A stretch of DNA of 64,000 nucleotides from Endozoicomonas euniceicola (GTDB taxonomy: Bacteria; Pseudomonadota; Gammaproteobacteria; Pseudomonadales; Endozoicomonadaceae), in contig NZ_CP103300.1 of NCBI RefSeq assembly GCF_025562755.1, forward strand, positions 6,202,501 to 6,266,500, read 5' to 3'. Positions within the stretch are counted from its first letter, which is position 1; each line of letters begins with the position of its first letter. A program made the translations under genes and the position numbers. The notes under the pieces were generated by a model. It ran no database searches. It saw nothing but the letters and a program-made list of their open reading frames with translations, and was not told the DNA's origin. Below, one piece after another: positions 46,158 through 55,634 of the stretch.

Positions 46158-48644
46158 TTAATTCTGATGATTTTGCTTCACAGATGAATTTTCTTTAGCT
46201 TTAAAGTATTCTGAAAAGCAAAGATTACAAACGACAGTTCCAGCGGGTCTCAAGGAACTAATTATACACATTTCATCATAACACGGCTGACAGACTTTAT
46301 GGCCGCAACTCAGCACCGTATAGTTAACGGCTTTGCAATACTCACAACAGTTAGCCTCAACAGATCCTTCATCATTATTGCCTTGCTTCTCTAATGTCCC
46401 TCTTAACGGGCACTTCCCTGTGTTTTTATTTCCTGAAGCTCCGTCGAAAGTCATAAAGTGCGTATATCTTTCATTATCCACTTTCTCGAGACAAATCCAA
46501 CAAAAAGAAGTATGACAGTGTGAACAAAAGACTTTATTGCAACCTCCGTCTTTGTTTATAATGCTTTTGCATGTCGGGCAACACTTGAATTTATTAATCT
46601 TCTTTTTTATCAATCGTGTAGTTAATTCTTCAGCCCGTTCAGCCCGTTCAACCAGTCCGCCCTGTTCTTTATTCATTGAGGCCTGAAAGCCAGAGCAGAA
46701 AAAACCCTCATGATAAGGCGTCACCTTGCATGATACACAAGCGGTACTTTTACATTCAGGGCAGGTTAACCTTCCTGCTGTTGGGTTTTCACCAAGATCA
46801 ACGATGTTATCGCACAAAGGATTTAGGCATTGAAAAAGATTTTTACTTTTTAATACAGTACTTTTTAGCATCAGCTTGTTTATTTTTTTGAGGTTGTCAT
46901 TACCGCCAATAAAACGAATTATGTGCTCCTGAAAAACCTGATCACAGCCATCTGCCGGGCAAACGATACCATTTTGTGAAAGGCTTGTATCACCTGCTGA
47001 AATATCAATAAAATTTTGCATGCATGGTGTGCATATCTGATGTCCCCTGCATGATTCTTCACCGGAAAAATTAAAAGTTACGTCTTCATCTGAAAAGCAA
47101 ACAGTACAAAGGCTATCCGCCTGATCAACAATCGTGCTGTAAAATATTTCTTCATTTCGTTTGTTATCATATTGGATAGATGTCATGTCATCGATGTTGT
47201 TTTCTTCACTACTGATTCTGAAAGATAAATTAGAAAGTGTTCTCTCTAATTGAAAAGGAACTTTTTCGTCTTTGTTTTTTATTGCTGTCAGTTTCCTGTA
47301 ATTAATATCATGCTTTGAACAGTACTCCTTTATAAAGGTGATCATTTTTTTATTATTGTGTTTAAATGCAGAATGCAGAGCGGTGTCGCCGGAAAGCTTA
47401 CTATGTTGACAAAAGAGTAAATTTTTTCCGTATTCCTGAAGTACAGCCTTTGCTATTTCATGGTCTCCCTCTTCAATAAGTTCAATAAAAACATCAACAA
47501 CCTCCTGCGTTATTGTTTCATGATGGATGGTATCGGTATTTTTATGTTGACTGCTTATTCTATCAGCACTTGATTTTTTATCAGTATTTTTTTCTGCATT
47601 TTCAGTAGTGGCTTTTGGTGAATGTTCCGTGTAATGATCGTTATTAAGTTCACTTTTTTTAGTTGGCAAGGTACGATGCTTTTTATCTGATTTATCCTCA
47701 TCATCCATATCTGTTAATTCTTGAGTGCCTTGATTTTTTTTAATAGGTTTTTGCAGCACAACTTTTTGATAATAATCTCTGTGTGAGCCACGAACAAAAT
47801 CAAGGCCACCGTTGATTTCAAAATCAATACTTAACTCGTAGAAAAGTGATTTCATCCATCTGTAATTTTGTACTGTAGTATAAAGAATCGTGCCGTCAGG
47901 AAAGTAAACGGTGACCATCATGACGCCTTCCGGGCTTTTACTATGGATTACTGAAATCAATTCTAGTGATTGCTTCACTCTGATTCGTTCTGTACTTTTC
48001 CAGAGAAATGTATTACCACAGGAGAAAGGCAGATTCAGGTCATCATTGCTGCTTTCGTTTAACCATGTTGGGCAGAGATCGTTAATGGTGTATATTTCTT
48101 TTGCTTCGTCATGATCGGAAAAAACCATTGCCGTGTAGTGACGCTGATTGCCATCGAATGATGTGTTTTCATCATAGGTTCTATTGAAAAGCGCGAACCT
48201 CATCTCCGGATCAGGCACTCTATCAGTCTGCCCGTCCGCGTACACTGGTGGATCGTAATAAGGATCACCATCCATTGCAGTATGAGCCTTTTCGACGTAA
48301 TAGTTGGCGGTCAGTTCTGACGAAAGTAAATTCTTTACAGTGCGAACCATGAGGTGATCATTACTTAAGCTTCTACTAATGGGTAAGGCGTTAATTGTTG
48401 GATCTATAGGGTCTTTGATAATAAGGAACCAGCGTTTACTATGTGTCTTATATTGTTTAGTTTCAAAACTCTGGGAAATATCGGGCAAAGTGATGGACTT
48501 CCTATATAAAACAGAAAGTACAGTGAATGAACTGATCAGAGAGCTACGGCTTAGTGTGTAATCCGCAAAGGCTCGCTTTGACAAAAGAGGCTGAAGAAGG
48601 ATAGCGATTAAGCAACAATAGATCAGGCTTAGCGGCCTAAACAT
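46158..48644 (-). CDS. RBR-type (RING-IBR-RING) E3 ubiquitin ligase with ankyrin segment
   Basis: 828 residues from MFRPLSL, with AGGGTGG five bases upstream; this start gives a signal peptide ending near AFADY. An ankyrin-like stretch (GDTALHSAFKHNNKKM) is near residue 420. RING1 begins CTVCFSDED near 513 and continues CRGHQICTPCMQNF and CPADGC. The IBR follows: QCLNPLCDNIV, LTCPECKSTACVSC. RING2 near 684 is CCPTCKSIINKDGGCNKVFCSHC..FCWIC; the Cys of GGCN is the acceptor for ubiquitin in RBR ligases. A further RING-like cluster (CCEYCKAVNYTVLSCGHKVC) follows near 766. Bacteria have no ubiquitin, so a host target is inferred. Likely acquired from a eukaryote. Confidence 0.82.
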   Translation of the reverse strand: MFRPLSLIYCCLIAILLQPLLSKRAFADYTLSRSSLISSFTVLSVLYRKSITLPDISQSFETKQYKTHSKRWFLIIKDPIDPTINALPISRSLSNDHLMVRTVKNLLSSELTANYYVEKAHTAMDGDPYYDPPVYADGQTDRVPDPEMRFALFNRTYDENTSFDGNQRHYTAMVFSDHDEAKEIYTINDLCPTWLNESSNDDLNLPFSCGNTFLWKSTERIRVKQSLELISVIHSKSPEGVMMVTVYFPDGTILYTTVQNYRWMKSLFYELSIDFEINGGLDFVRGSHRDYYQKVVLQKPIKKNQGTQELTDMDDEDKSDKKHRTLPTKKSELNNDHYTEHSPKATTENAEKNTDKKSSADRISSQHKNTDTIHHETITQEVVDVFIELIEEGDHEIAKAVLQEYGKNLLFCQHSKLSGDTALHSAFKHNNKKMITFIKEYCSKHDINYRKLTAIKNKDEKVPFQLERTLSNLSFRISSEENNIDDMTSIQYDNKRNEEIFYSTIVDQADSLCTVCFSDEDVTFNFSGEESCRGHQICTPCMQNFIDISAGDTSLSQNGIVCPADGCDQVFQEHIIRFIGGNDNLKKINKLMLKSTVLKSKNLFQCLNPLCDNIVDLGENPTAGRLTCPECKSTACVSCKVTPYHEGFFCSGFQASMNKEQGGLVERAERAEELTTRLIKKKINKFKCCPTCKSIINKDGGCNKVFCSHCHTSFCWICLEKVDNERYTHFMTFDGASGNKNTGKCPLRGTLEKQGNNDEGSVEANCCEYCKAVNYTVLSCGHKVCQPCYDEMCIISSLRPAGTVVCNLCFSEYFKAKENSSVKQNHQN

Positions 48645-48816
48645 ATACGCCACCCTACAAGAACACTTAACCGGCAGACAGTTCTTAAATAAAAGTTGTA
48701 TTAAAAGGCAAGCTCTCATTAGCACGGAAATTCTACTGAATGGTTATAAAATATATGAAAGCCTTACAAATCTAGCCGAAAGCGTGGCGAGTGCAAAAAA
48801 ACAGGTGTCAGAAAAT

Positions 48817-48845
48817 AAAAAGGAGGCACGATGCCTCCTTTTTTT
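48817..48845. terminator. eno terminator
   Basis: GGAGGCA-cga-TGCCTCC with A run on one side and T run on the other; works for eno on the minus strand and is symmetric. Confidence 0.85.
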
Positions 48846-48875
48846 ATGGGGTTAACCCGGAATCAAGCCGCCATA

Positions 48876-50168
48876 TTATGCACGCTTGAATTCAGCCAGG
48901 CCACGGTAAGGCGCCTTTTCACCCAGGGCTTCTTCGATGCGCAGCAGCTGGTTGTACTTGGATACACGGTCAGAGCGGCACAGGGAACCGGTCTTGATCT
49001 GGCCAGCCGCAGTACCTACTGCCAGGTCAGCGATGGTAGCGTCTTCGGTTTCACCGGAACGGTGAGAGATAACGGCAGTGTAACCAGCGTCCTTAGCCAT
49101 CTTGATCGCTTCCAGAGTTTCGGTCAGAGAACCGATCTGGTTGAACTTGATCAGGATAGAGTTAGCGATACCTTTATCGATACCTTCTTTCAGGATTTTG
49201 GTATTGGTTACAAACAGGTCGTCACCAACGATCTGGATCTTGTCGCCCAGGATGTCAGTCTGGTACTTGAAACCGTCCCAGTCAGACTCGTCCAGACCAT
49301 CTTCGATAGAGATGATTGGGTACTCTTCACACAGCTTGGCCAGGTAGTCAGAGAATTCGTTGGAGGAGAAGATCTTACCTTCGCCCTTCATGTTGTACTG
49401 ACCGTCAACGTAGAATTCAGAAGCCGCGCAGTCCATCGCCAGAGTGATGTCAGAACCCAGCTTGTAGCCAGCGGCTTCAACCGCTTCCTTAATCACTGCC
49501 AGAGCGTCAGCGTTGGAAGCCAGGTTTGGCGCAAAGCCACCTTCGTCACCTACCGCAGTGTTCAGGCCTTTCGCAGACAGTACTTTCTTCAGAGCGTGGA
49601 ATACTTCAGCGCCCATGCGCAGACCTTCAGAGAAAGTCTTGGCAGAAACAGGCTGAATCATGAATTCCTGGATATCTACGTTGTTATCAGCGTGCTCACC
49701 ACCGTTCAGGATGTTCATCATCGGAACCGGCATGGTGAACTGACCGGAAGTGCCGTTCAGGTCAGCGATATGCTGGTACAGAGGAATATTTTTGGAAGTC
49801 GCAGCCGCTTTGGCGGCCGCCAGGGAAACGGCCAGAATAGCATTGGCACCCAGCACTTCCTTGTTGTCAGTACCGTCCAGCTCGATCATGGTCAGGTCCA
49901 GACCTTTCTGATCCAGGGCGTCGCGACCCAGCAGGGCTTCACGGATAGGGCCGTTGACGTTGGCAACCGCCTTCAGAACGCCCTTGCCCAGGTAGCGGGA
50001 CTTGTCGCCGTCACGCAGTTCCAGAGCTTCGCGGGAACCAGTGGACGCACCGGAAGGAGCCGCCGCACGACCCATAGCACCGGATTCCAGAGTAACGTCA
50101 ACCTCAACAGTTGGGTTACCGCGGGAGTCCATGATCTCGCGACCTTTGATTTCAACAATCTTAGACAT
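48876..50168 (-). CDS. eno: Enolase
   Basis: 430 residues from MSKIVEIKG. It interconverts 2-phosphoglycerate and phosphoenolpyruvate and is part of the RNA degradosome in relatives. Motifs: GREIMDSRGNPTVEVD, GAPSGASTG-type loop (PSGASTGSREA), VGDEGGFAPN, the metal residues in SIEDGLDESDWDG and GDDLFVTN, IKFNQIGSLTET and SHRSGETED with catalytic Lys/His. Codon use is strongly biased, as in highly expressed genes. Its last 26 codons are duplicated at 45778-45856. Confidence 0.98.
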   Translation of the reverse strand: MSKIVEIKGREIMDSRGNPTVEVDVTLESGAMGRAAAPSGASTGSREALELRDGDKSRYLGKGVLKAVANVNGPIREALLGRDALDQKGLDLTMIELDGTDNKEVLGANAILAVSLAAAKAAATSKNIPLYQHIADLNGTSGQFTMPVPMMNILNGGEHADNNVDIQEFMIQPVSAKTFSEGLRMGAEVFHALKKVLSAKGLNTAVGDEGGFAPNLASNADALAVIKEAVEAAGYKLGSDITLAMDCAASEFYVDGQYNMKGEGKIFSSNEFSDYLAKLCEEYPIISIEDGLDESDWDGFKYQTDILGDKIQIVGDDLFVTNTKILKEGIDKGIANSILIKFNQIGSLTETLEAIKMAKDAGYTAVISHRSGETEDATIADLAVGTAAGQIKTGSLCRSDRVSKYNQLLRIEEALGEKAPYRGLAEFKRA

Positions 50169-50607
50169 GGTATTTACTCTCAGCATCTTCTCATTGAAGA
50201 GAAACGTAAGGGGAACTAAACGAAGCCGGGAATACTATCTGATTCCCTGACCGGAAGTACCGAACCAGTAATGGATATTTCGCCACATCGTACTAAGCGT
50301 TGACGCAGGTCAACCAGCACAGCTGCGTGACAGCAAGCCCTTTATCAGCCCGCACACCCATTCGACGACGCAACTATACCAATTCCCGAGCGGTTATCAA
50401 CTATTGCAAGATCGGACATTTCAACAGTCAGGAACGCACACCTGAGCACAGCAAATATCACAAAGATAGAAGAAATGCCTGAGAAAAACAGATAGCGGAT
50501 ATCAGAGAAACTGACAGGCCAGCGTTTTTTTCTGCGCCGTTACCTTCCCTTCACCTCACCCCTTTTAATCTATCCGCATTGTTAACCAATGGTGAGATTG
50601 GAGAAAT
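50169..50607. other. Divergent promoter region between eno and the RND operon
   Basis: About 440 bases with no supported gene. It must hold promoters for eno (leftward) and for the adaptor gene (rightward). I could not pick convincing boxes. Confidence 0.45.
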
Positions 50608-51798
50608 ATGCCTGACGCGATTCATCAGCAAACTATTGATCAGAAAACGAGCTGCCAGAAAAACGGGCACAAATGGATAGCTGCCGGTAGTCTTCTAACT
50701 GTCGTGCTGTCAATACTGTATGTGTTCAGTAATTCATCCGGAAATGAACTACCACCGTCGCCTTCAACGACAGAAAACAGGGCGCTGGTTTCTATTGTCA
50801 GCGCTAAGCCTGACACCTACCGCTCAGTGATCGAAAGCCGGGGCGAGGTGCTACCCCTGTGGCAGACTCGCCTGAAGGCAGAGGTCAATGGTCAGATCAT
50901 CCACTTGTCGGAACAGCTCAGACAAGGTGTGCCCCTGACCAAAGGTGACACTTTGATCACTCTGGAAAACAGCTATTATCAAACCCAGCTGGCCCGTGCC
51001 ACCAGCCAGCTGGCCACCGCCAGAGTTAACCTCACGAAAGCTGAGAAAAAAGCTCGACAATCTCCCGTAGACTGGAAGCGAACCGGCATCAGCAAACAAC
51101 CCGACGAGCTGGTACTGCATATCCCCCAGTTAAAAGCAGCCAAAGCCGCGTTCAAAGCCGCCGAAGCCGAAGTGCAACGCAGTCAGGTGCAGTTACAGCA
51201 AACCGTCATCACCATGCCCTACAACGGTGTGGTGATTGACCGAAAAGTCAGTCTTGGTGACGCCGTACAACAGGGCGATGAACTGGCCGTAATATATGGC
51301 CTGGAAAAGGCCATTATCCCGGTAGCCCTTGACCAACAGCAATGGCAACAAATGCCGGAACAGTGGCAGGGGAAAATCGCCACCCTTAGCGACCCTTTTG
51401 CCGGTCAGACCTGGTCGGCCCGAATGGTGCGCAGCAGCATTACCTTTAACCGGCAGACACGGTTGCGAACCGTTTTTCTTGAGGTAGATCAGCCTCTGGC
51501 ACTGACACCCGCCCTGATGCCCGGCCGGTATCTGTCAGTACAGATTGAAGGCAAAGGGTAGGATGGCATTCTGCGTCTTCCCGAATCCAGCCTTGACCGT
51601 AATGGTTATGTCTGGTTTGTGGATAACCATAACCACCTCCAACGTTTCCCCGCTACGCCCCTGTTTACCCGTCAGGGGTATGTATTCGTCGAACCACCCG
51701 AAACAAAAGGTCGCTGGCGTATTGTGACGACACCACTGGTGGATTATCTACCGGGCATGTCCGTTGCCGTCATTGAGTCCGGGCAGGAGCAATCCTGA
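50608..51798 (+). pseudogene. RND adaptor (membrane fusion protein) split by an in-frame TAG
   Basis: The frame from 50608 encodes 317 residues of a periplasmic adaptor (membrane anchor near 25-45; lipoyl halves GQIIHLSEQLRQGVPLTKGD and MPYNGVVIDRKVSLGDAV; beta barrel; PGRYLSVQIEGKG) and then TAG at 51559-51561. The same frame runs on for 78 more codons (DGILRLPESSL, NGYVWFVDN, LVDYLPGMSVAV), exactly the membrane-proximal end expected for the family, to a TGA that overlaps the pump's ATG. No base was gained or lost. It is either a nonsense mutation, a suppressed stop, or a sequencing error. Confidence 0.8.
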
Positions 51799-54700
51799 TG
51801 AAAAATCTGACTGACTGGTTTATCCGCAACCCGGTGGCCGCCAATCTGCTGATGATGCTGATGCTGGTCGTTGGCGGAGTATCGCTATGGGGAATGCGCA
51901 TCGAAGGCTTCCCGAAGATTGACGCCAACTCCCTGAATGTTCAGATCACCCTGGAAGGGGCTTCCGCAGAACAGGTCGATCTGTCCCTGACCCAGCCTGT
52001 GGAACAGGCTTTACAAGGACTTGATGGCGTAAAAAAAATTACCAGCCTGTCCGCTGAAGGCCAGATGACGGTCAAAGTACAGAAGCAGATCGACTACGAC
52101 CTTAACCGCTTATTAAACGATGTTAAAGCCAGGGTCGACGCCATCAGCCACCTGCCCAAAAAAGCTGAAAAAGCGGTGGTAACCAGGGAAGACATGACCT
52201 TTCCCTCGCTGATGGTGCAGGTACATGGGACAGCAGACACCGACACACTGCAACGCATTGGTAAAAGAACCAAAGACGCGTTACTGAATGACCCACTGAT
52301 CAGCAAGGTGCAGTTATGGGGCATGCAGCAACGGGAAATCAGCATTGAAGTAAACCCCCAGGCCTTGCAGGCCAACCATCTCAGCATTCAGGATATTGCC
52401 ACTAAAATTGAGCAGAGCTCCCTGAATTTCCGGGGCGGACACCTGAGAACCTCTGGCGGAAAAATTGAACTGCGGGCAGACAGCAAAGCCTACCGCAAGC
52501 AGGAGTTCGAGAAGATCCCCATCAAAAGCAGGCTTGATGGCAGCCAGCTGCTACTGGGGCAGATAGCCAGTGTCCGTGATGGCTTTGTTGAAAATGACAC
52601 TTTGGTGAGGTTTCAAGGCAACCCCAGTGTTGGCCTGGCCATTATCACCAACAACAAAGGCAATATGCTGGAGATCAGCCGGGCAGCACACACTATTATT
52701 GAGCAGTTGCAGCAACAGCTGCCAGAGAACGTCCAGATTGATATCTGGTCTGATATGAGTACTTACATCAAGTCCCGGCTCGACCTGCTGCAAAGCAATG
52801 CGATGCAGGGATTACTGCTGGTGTTTATCCTGCTGGCCCTGTTTCTTAATCTGCGGCTGGCTTTCTGGGTAGCGGTTGGAATTCCGGTGGCAATTGCTGG
52901 CGCTCTGGCAATGATGGGACCACTGGGCCTGAATTATTCACTGAATGATATGACCACTTTCGGTTTTATTATTGTACTGGGTATTCTGGTGGACGATGCA
53001 GTCGTCGTGGCGGAAAGCGTCTATTCAGAACAGCAAAAAATCCCCCCTGCCCGAACCGGACTACTGGCTCCGGCACTGGCAGCTGCCGAAAAAGGCACTC
53101 ACAGAGTATCAGTGGCTACGGTCTTCGGGGTTTTAACGACGATTGCCGCATTTTATCCCATCACTCTTATCAAAAATGAAATTGGTCAGCTATTCAGCTC
53201 CTTCGCGGTGGTGGTCATTATCGCCCTGCTGTTCTCACTGGTGGAGAGCAAACTGATCCTGCCTGGCCATCTCGCTCATAGTCTGGGCAAGCCGGAGAAA
53301 CAGCCCGGAGCACTGGCACAGTACTGGAAACGCATTCAGGCGTTTATGGATAGTGGTTTGCAGTCGTTTAATCGACAGGTCTACATCCCCCTGGTCAAAC
53401 AGGCCATTCAACACCGATACGCCACATTAATGCTGTTTATTGCCGGTTTTATTCTCAGTATCGGACTGGTGTTGCATGAACGGGTTCATATTATCTTTTT
53501 CCCGGAAGTGCCTGCGGACTACATCGTGGTCACTATGGAGATGAAAAAAGGCAGCCCGGCCTCCCTTACCCGGTCCAATGCCCAGCGGATTGAGGCAGCG
53601 GCCAGCCAACTGACTCAAGAGCTGCTGGCTGAAGGCGAAACGGAATCACCCTTTGCCAAACTGATGAATGCGGTGGATGATGCCCATAGTGTTGAAGTGA
53701 TTGCAGAACTGGTGGCCAGCAAGGACCGACAGATTTCAACCATCAAACTGACCAACCGCTGGCGTGAACTGACCGGACCATTGGAAGGTATTGAACGACT
53801 GTCTTTTTCTGCCACCGATTCCACCGGGGGTGGTTTTGAGGTGATGCTTACCGCAGACTCCGAACAGTCACTGTCAGCCGGCGCTGAGGCGATGACCAAA
53901 GCTCTGACAAACCTGCCCGGCGTCACCGATATCCGGGATGACCTGAAAGGCAGACAGCCACAGCTACAGATCAGCCTGAAGCCCCAGGCCCGACAGTTTG
54001 GCCTGACCGTCAGCGCCATTGCCGAACAGATTGGCTACGGTTTTGGTGGGTATGAAGTACAGCGCATGCAGAGGGATGGCAATGATGTCAAAGTCATGCT
54101 TCGCTATCCTCGAGCCAACAGACGCTCACTCCATAATCTGCTAAACCAGCAGATACGAACGCCAGACAACCACTGGCTGCCCCTTGGGCAGGTCGCTACG
54201 GTGCAATCGTCCTATGTACCTATGGAACTGCGTCGCCAGAATGGTAAGCGAACCGCTATCGTTTATGCCACCCTCGACAAGAACACTCAGTCAGCCATGA
54301 ACGTCTATCGACAACTGGAACAGTCAGTGCTGCCAGCCATCCGGAAGCAGTATCCGGGCTTTGCCATTGCTCCGGCCGGAGAGCTGGAAGAAGAACTGGA
54401 TGTACGCTCTCAGGGCAGTGGCCTCTTTGCCGTTATTCTGCTGTTGATCTATATGCTGCTGGCTATTCCCCTGAAGTCGTACTGGCAGCCACTGGTGATT
54501 ATGGCAATTATTCCATTTGGTCTGGCCGGAGCTGTCTGCGGCCACCTGGTCGCCGGTATCCCGTTAAGCATTCTGTCCTTTTTCGGCATGATGGCTCTCA
54601 CGGGGGTTATTGTGAACGACAGTCTGGTGCTATTAACGGGTTTTAACCGGTTACGACAACAGGGAATGACCATTGATCGCGCACTGGTGGCCGCAGGCTC

Positions 54701-55634
54701 CAGTCGTCTCAGGGCGATTTTCCTGACCACCGTTACCACCGTTGCCGGGTTGCTGCCACTGCTGTCGGAAACCTCGGAGCAGGCTCAGTACCTTATTCCT
54801 GCAGCGGTTTCGCTGGTTTATGGTCTGGCGTTTGCCACAGGAATTACCCTGTTTCTGATTCCCGCCATCCAGAAAATCGGTTTTGATCTATCTCCCTCCT
54901 CAGGGAGGGCAACAGGCAGAGCAATAGAGAGATCCAGGGTTATGAACAACCGTCCACTTAATGTACTTCTGGTTGAAGATGACCGGGATATGGCAGAGTC
55001 CATCCACGACTACCTGGCCCTGGAAGCGATTCACTGCGACCACGCCTGGAATGGAGCCAGCGGACTTCAGCTCGCCCGGCAGAATACCTATGACCTGCTT
55101 CTTCTGGATATCAACCTGCCCCGCCTCAATGGTTTGCAGGTGTGTCAGGCACTGCGCCAGCAGGGGATAGAGACTCCTATTCTGATGCTGACTGCCAGAG
55201 ACACTCTGGAAGACCGGCTGGAAGGGTTTCGGGCAGGCACTGACGACTACCTGATCAAGCCCTTTGCCATGGCAGAGCTGGTAGCCAGGGCAAGAACCCT
55301 TGCCAGACGACGGAAGGCTTTCCAGAAAACCTTGCAGGTGGCTGACCTGGTGATGGACCTGGAAAAACGACAGCTGACGAGGGGTGGTCATCCAGTCACC
55401 CTGACGCCGATTGAATGGGATCTTCTGGAACTGCTGATGCGCTTCAGCCCGGAAGTCCAGTCCCGGCAGAGTATTCTCGACACCCTCTGGCCCGATGATG
55501 CTCCCGGAACCGACAGCCTGAAAGTTCATCTGTACCGACTGCGCAAAAAAATTGATCGACCTGGCTGTCAGCCCTTGATTCACACCATTACCGGACATGG
55601 CATCGTGATTCGCGACGGAGAGGCAGAAACATGA
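51798..55634 (+). CDS. RND efflux pump fused in frame to an OmpR-type response regulator
   Basis: 1278 residues without a stop. Residues 1-1040 are an RND inner-membrane pump: 12 membrane helices, TM4 motif GILVDDAVVVAES with both Asp, TM10 GVIVNDSLVLL. Then a short linker (SPSSGRATGRAIERSRV) and, from Met1049 (ATG at 54942), a receiver domain (VLLVEDDRD, phospho-Asp in LLLLDINLPRLNG, MLTARD, LIKPF) and a winged-helix DNA-binding domain (TPIEWDLLELLM, VHLYRLRKKI, ITGHGIVI). The regulator may also be made alone from the internal ATG (AGGG lies just upstream). The histidine kinase follows with ATGA overlap. Confidence 0.85.
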   Translation: MKNLTDWFIRNPVAANLLMMLMLVVGGVSLWGMRIEGFPKIDANSLNVQITLEGASAEQVDLSLTQPVEQALQGLDGVKKITSLSAEGQMTVKVQKQIDYDLNRLLNDVKARVDAISHLPKKAEKAVVTREDMTFPSLMVQVHGTADTDTLQRIGKRTKDALLNDPLISKVQLWGMQQREISIEVNPQALQANHLSIQDIATKIEQSSLNFRGGHLRTSGGKIELRADSKAYRKQEFEKIPIKSRLDGSQLLLGQIASVRDGFVENDTLVRFQGNPSVGLAIITNNKGNMLEISRAAHTIIEQLQQQLPENVQIDIWSDMSTYIKSRLDLLQSNAMQGLLLVFILLALFLNLRLAFWVAVGIPVAIAGALAMMGPLGLNYSLNDMTTFGFIIVLGILVDDAVVVAESVYSEQQKIPPARTGLLAPALAAAEKGTHRVSVATVFGVLTTIAAFYPITLIKNEIGQLFSSFAVVVIIALLFSLVESKLILPGHLAHSLGKPEKQPGALAQYWKRIQAFMDSGLQSFNRQVYIPLVKQAIQHRYATLMLFIAGFILSIGLVLHERVHIIFFPEVPADYIVVTMEMKKGSPASLTRSNAQRIEAAASQLTQELLAEGETESPFAKLMNAVDDAHSVEVIAELVASKDRQISTIKLTNRWRELTGPLEGIERLSFSATDSTGGGFEVMLTADSEQSLSAGAEAMTKALTNLPGVTDIRDDLKGRQPQLQISLKPQARQFGLTVSAIAEQIGYGFGGYEVQRMQRDGNDVKVMLRYPRANRRSLHNLLNQQIRTPDNHWLPLGQVATVQSSYVPMELRRQNGKRTAIVYATLDKNTQSAMNVYRQLEQSVLPAIRKQYPGFAIAPAGELEEELDVRSQGSGLFAVILLLIYMLLAIPLKSYWQPLVIMAIIPFGLAGAVCGHLVAGIPLSILSFFGMMALTGVIVNDSLVLLTGFNRLRQQGMTIDRALVAAGSSRLRAIFLTTVTTVAGLLPLLSETSEQAQYLIPAAVSLVYGLAFATGITLFLIPAIQKIGFDLSPSSGRATGRAIERSRVMNNRPLNVLLVEDDRDMAESIHDYLALEAIHCDHAWNGASGLQLARQNTYDLLLLDINLPRLNGLQVCQALRQQGIETPILMLTARDTLEDRLEGFRAGTDDYLIKPFAMAELVARARTLARRRKAFQKTLQVADLVMDLEKRQLTRGGHPVTLTPIEWDLLELLMRFSPEVQSRQSILDTLWPDDAPGTDSLKVHLYRLRKKIDRPGCQPLIHTITGHGIVIRDGEAET

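Noticed and set aside
48831..50219. Plus-strand 462-codon open frame opposite eno
   Set aside because: It lies entirely antisense to eno, shows no family, and is explained by the strong codon bias of eno, which removes stops on the other strand.
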